Part shown: piece by piece, positions 61,911-64,000 of the stretch
Numbering within the stretch: position 1 is the stretch's first letter
Layout: each line of letters begins with the position of its first letter
NCBI GenBank assembly: GCA_030684815.1
Contig: JAUXXQ010000038.1
Location: 22,692-86,691 of the forward strand
Direction: 5' to 3'
Length of the DNA stretch: 64,000 nucleotides
Source of the DNA: Methylobacter sp.
Lineage (GTDB): Bacteria; Pseudomonadota; Gammaproteobacteria; Methylococcales; Methylomonadaceae
Translations under genes and position numbers: made by a program
The notes under the pieces: model-generated
Told to the model about the DNA's origin: nothing
Seen by the model: only the letters and a program-made list of their open reading frames with translations
Database searches by the model: none

Positions 61911-62996
61911 TCAATTCATCGCCACCGCTTGCCGCTTTGTTCCCCAATTTCCCGGTTTGGGCTTGAATACCCCAGCACACAGTTCGCCGCAAAACTTACA
62001 ATGCCCAGCTGCATCCAGATTCCATTCTGATAATCGGTACCAGTCACGACCTATCAATAACTGCTGACAACGGTGGCAATAGGTGCTGTCTGCGGATTTG
62101 TCATGCACATTGCCGACATAGGCATAACGTACGCCATTTTTTAGCGCAATCTGCCGTGCCTGCAACAAAGTTGCCAGCGGCGTAGGCGGCGTGTCCTGCA
62201 TTTTCCAGTCCGGATGAAAGGCGGTAAAGTGCATCGGCACGTCCCGCCCCAGATTTTCGGCCACCCATTGCGTCATCGCCTCCAGTTCTGCTTCCGAATC
62301 GTTTTCGCCGGGAATAATCAGTGTGGTCAATTCCAACCAAACAGAAGTTTCTTGCTTAATGTATTGCAAGGTTTCCAGCACCGGTTGCAAATGGCCGCCG
62401 GTGATCTGGTGATAAAAACGTTCGGTAAAGGCTTTCAAATCAATATTGACGGCATCCATCCATTGATAAAATTCGGCCCTAGGCTCTGCGCACACATAAC
62501 CCGCCGACACCGCGACCGATTTTATGCCCAGTGCACGGCAGGCTTGGGCAGTATCTATCGCATATTCATGGAACACCACCGGATCGTTATAGGTATAAGC
62601 AACGCTGTCGCAGCCGTAATTACGCGCCGCTTGCGCAATCGCGTCAGGCGACGCCTTGCTCATCAAGGTGTCCATTTCCCGGGATTTACTGATGTCCCAA
62701 TTCTGGCAGAACTTGCAAGCCAGATTGCAACCGGCGGTACCGAACGAGAGCACCGGGGTGCCGGGTAAAAAATGGTTCAGCGGTTTTTTTTCGATTGGAT
62801 CAATGGCAAAGCCGCTGGAACGGCCATAACTGGTCATCACAATTTTCTCATCCAAATTTTGTCTGACAAAACACAGGCCGCGCTGGTCTTTGTGCATCTT
62901 GCAAAAGCGCGGGCACAAATCACATTGCACACGGCCATCGTCTAAACGATGCCAGTAACGGGTTTTTACCGTATCGTGGCTAACAAAATCAGTCAT
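61911..62996 (-). CDS. amrS: AmmeMemoRadiSam system radical SAM enzyme
   Basis: 361 residues. The radical SAM motif CNLACKFC (Cys90, 94, 97) lies in SFGTAGCNLACKFCQNWDIS, the hallmark of the AmrS/PflA-like family. Extra Cys sets flank it: CDLCPRFCKMHKDQRGLC at the N-terminus (within residues 25-42) and CHRCQ and CKFCGELC at the C-terminus, likely Zn or Fe-S sites. AmrS works with the AmmeMemo proteins AmrA and AmrB in an undefined modification. Neither is adjacent here. It overlaps nothing and converges on the ligase gene. Confidence 0.9.
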   Translation of the reverse strand: MTDFVSHDTVKTRYWHRLDDGRVQCDLCPRFCKMHKDQRGLCFVRQNLDEKIVMTSYGRSSGFAIDPIEKKPLNHFLPGTPVLSFGTAGCNLACKFCQNWDISKSREMDTLMSKASPDAIAQAARNYGCDSVAYTYNDPVVFHEYAIDTAQACRALGIKSVAVSAGYVCAEPRAEFYQWMDAVNIDLKAFTERFYHQITGGHLQPVLETLQYIKQETSVWLELTTLIIPGENDSEAELEAMTQWVAENLGRDVPMHFTAFHPDWKMQDTPPTPLATLLQARQIALKNGVRYAYVGNVHDKSADSTYCHRCQQLLIGRDWYRLSEWNLDAAGHCKFCGELCAGVFKPKPGNWGTKRQAVAMN

Positions 62997-63161
62997 CAGT
63001 GTTCTCCCGGTTCAGTTAATAAAAAGCCTGTTTTTTAGCATGACTGATCGGCGGGATAAAATAAACAATTTTTGTGGAGCTAGGTAATGCTACCTATCAG
63101 CCAGCTCTTTTGAGGCGGATGCCTCCAGTTGGCTCACCTTACAGATAGCGGTAATCAGCAG

Positions 63162-63881
63162 TTAATCTGTGCCGCCCTGCTTAGCAAAGCGCAATAAAAA
63201 ATCCGCTAAATAGGCCTCGCTATCCGGGCTATAAATATTATTAGACTCATAAACCGTCAATACGGTTATTGCCAACGCCCCTGCTGTTCTGCTGAACGTT
63301 AACGCCGACACCTTAGCTTCGTTGTGTACGAAGCCCCGAAAATCAGTTTGCTTAATCAAATAAAATCCTGCAGCCAAAGCCAGTGCAGAAAATTTCGCGG
63401 CCACATGGGTCGGGATCAACAAATAAAACAAACCTTGCGGGGATAACAATGACTCGACAACGCCAATCAAATCGGCGAACGGTAATTGGTCGGTGTGCCG
63501 GGCGGTATTTCTAAGGACATCGGCAGTCTTGAGATGGTTGTCAAAAAATGGCGGATTGCTGATAATCAGGTCGTATTGTTGAACAGCTGAAAAGCTTTGA
63601 ATAGTCTGATGTACCGCCTCAAGCCGATCTGCCCACGGGCTGTTGTTGAAGTTAATCGCCGCTTCGGTAAAGGCTTCCAGCGTCAACTCCACAGCGGTGA
63701 TATTACCCGCACCCAACTGCGCAGCCATCAGCGCCAGCAACCCGGTTCCAGTACCGATGTCCAACACATGACCACCGTGCTTAACCGGCGCCATTGCGCC
63801 AAACAACACCGCATCAGTGCATACCTTCATGCCCGAATGCTGCTGCAATACCGAAAACTGCTGGAAATGGAAGGTAGACAT
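63162..63881 (-). CDS. yfiC: tRNA1(Val) adenine37-N6 methyltransferase (YfiC/TrmN6)
   Basis: 239 residues. ATG 63881-63879 (MSTFHFQQFSVLQQHSGMKV) is chosen because upstream codons to 63926 derive from a mobile repeat. Motif I HVLDIGTGTGLLALMAAQ, NITAVELTLEAF and the amino-methyltransferase motif IISNPPFFDNH identify an N6-adenine RNA methyltransferase of the TrmN6 type. QHSGMKVCTDAVLFG is the family's N-terminal signature. Repeat DNA begins 12 bp before the start codon and so must hold or disrupt its promoter. Confidence 0.9.
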   Translation of the reverse strand: MSTFHFQQFSVLQQHSGMKVCTDAVLFGAMAPVKHGGHVLDIGTGTGLLALMAAQLGAGNITAVELTLEAFTEAAINFNNSPWADRLEAVHQTIQSFSAVQQYDLIISNPPFFDNHLKTADVLRNTARHTDQLPFADLIGVVESLLSPQGLFYLLIPTHVAAKFSALALAAGFYLIKQTDFRGFVHNEAKVSALTFSRTAGALAITVLTVYESNNIYSPDSEAYLADFLLRFAKQGGTD

Positions 63882-63893
63882 TAGATTGTTACG

Positions 63894-63993
63894 TAAGTAG
63901 TCATTCAAAAGTTTCTTAACAAACAAGTTGGCAGTAAAACAGCTTTAGCTGTTTTACTGCCAATAGCTAAAGCTATTGGACTCCAATGTAAAT
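63894..63993 (-). repeat. Two-hairpin dispersed repeat, copy 2
   Basis: Reverse-complement copy of 14577-14676. Palindromes at 63934-63957 (arms GTAAAACAGCT and AGCTGTTTTAC) and 63960-63979 (CCAATAGCTA/AAGCTATTGG). It lies immediately upstream of yfiC and reaches the window edge. Confidence 0.88.
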
Positions 63994-64000
63994 GTTAAAA

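Noticed and set aside
63882..63926. Upstream 15-codon extension of yfiC (MFVKKLLNDYLRNNL)
   Set aside because: These codons fall within or beside the dispersed repeat and are not part of the conserved family start.

Overview
The window looks like a chromosomal segment of a gammaproteobacterium. The gene types and orders recB-recD, baeS-baeR, rpe...trpE-trpG, nudE/yrfG and rhlB/trxA-rho are those of gammaproteobacteria. My impression is an environmental, possibly methanotroph-like (Methylococcales) lineage, based on gene flavour and on the many small palindromic repeats. No methane-oxidation gene is present, so the order is an inference only.

Layout. 1-4.1 kb: the 3' end of recB, recD, and a BaeSR-type two-component pair. 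4.1-4.9 kb: a Phd/VapC toxin-antitoxin locus whose toxin is broken twice (a poly-T frameshift and a ~91 bp palindromic insertion). 5-6 kb: a TerC-superfamily membrane protein. 6-12.4 kb: a small secreted protein, then a tight four-gene heavy-metal RND efflux operon (outer membrane factor, adaptor, pump, DUF3240). 12.8-17.1 kb: a lone BatD-like protein, a repeat-rich gap, a HigA-like antitoxin behind an IS1595 remnant, and a secreted amidohydrolase. 17.5-26.2 kb: DAHP synthase, a fused ThiS-ThiG, trmB, a globin-coupled diguanylate cyclase, a dynamin-like GTPase, pyrE behind a heptanucleotide tandem repeat, and hemW. 26.3-29.5 kb: a second two-component system and rpe.

29.6-32.1 kb is an accessory patch between rpe and trpE: a decayed PIN toxin-antitoxin pair, two copies of a MITE-like repeat, a DUF1640 protein, an AT-rich HEPN protein and a small interrupted gene. 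trpE-trpG follow. At 34.3-36.2 kb lies an unusual two-gene module: an AAA15-type ATPase carrying the N-terminal domains of translation factor IF2, followed by a PD-(D/E)xK-like nuclease.

36.3-50.0 kb, all on the minus strand, is a second unusual region: TonB receptor (interrupted by an amber codon), secreted CobN-like protein, ExbB-like and DUF2149 proteins, a DUF4198 periplasmic protein, a NapH-like membrane ferredoxin, a double-cubane-cluster/2-hydroxyacyl-CoA-dehydratase-like protein, its BadF-type activating ATPase, and a CcdA/DsbD-like membrane protein. I infer a reductive metal-tetrapyrrole acquisition system. It is split by an IS110-family element that landed inside a dispersed palindromic repeat. 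The left end of that element contains short segments matching both target and donor DNA, as expected of a bridge RNA.

50.5-64 kb is mostly housekeeping: a 1360-residue membrane protein of unknown function, lysA with lptM, nudE, yrfG, rhlB, trxA, rho, a periplasmic ATP-dependent DNA ligase (LigE), an AmmeMemoRadiSam radical SAM enzyme, and yfiC/trmN6 next to a second copy of a two-hairpin repeat. No rRNA, tRNA or CRISPR array was seen.
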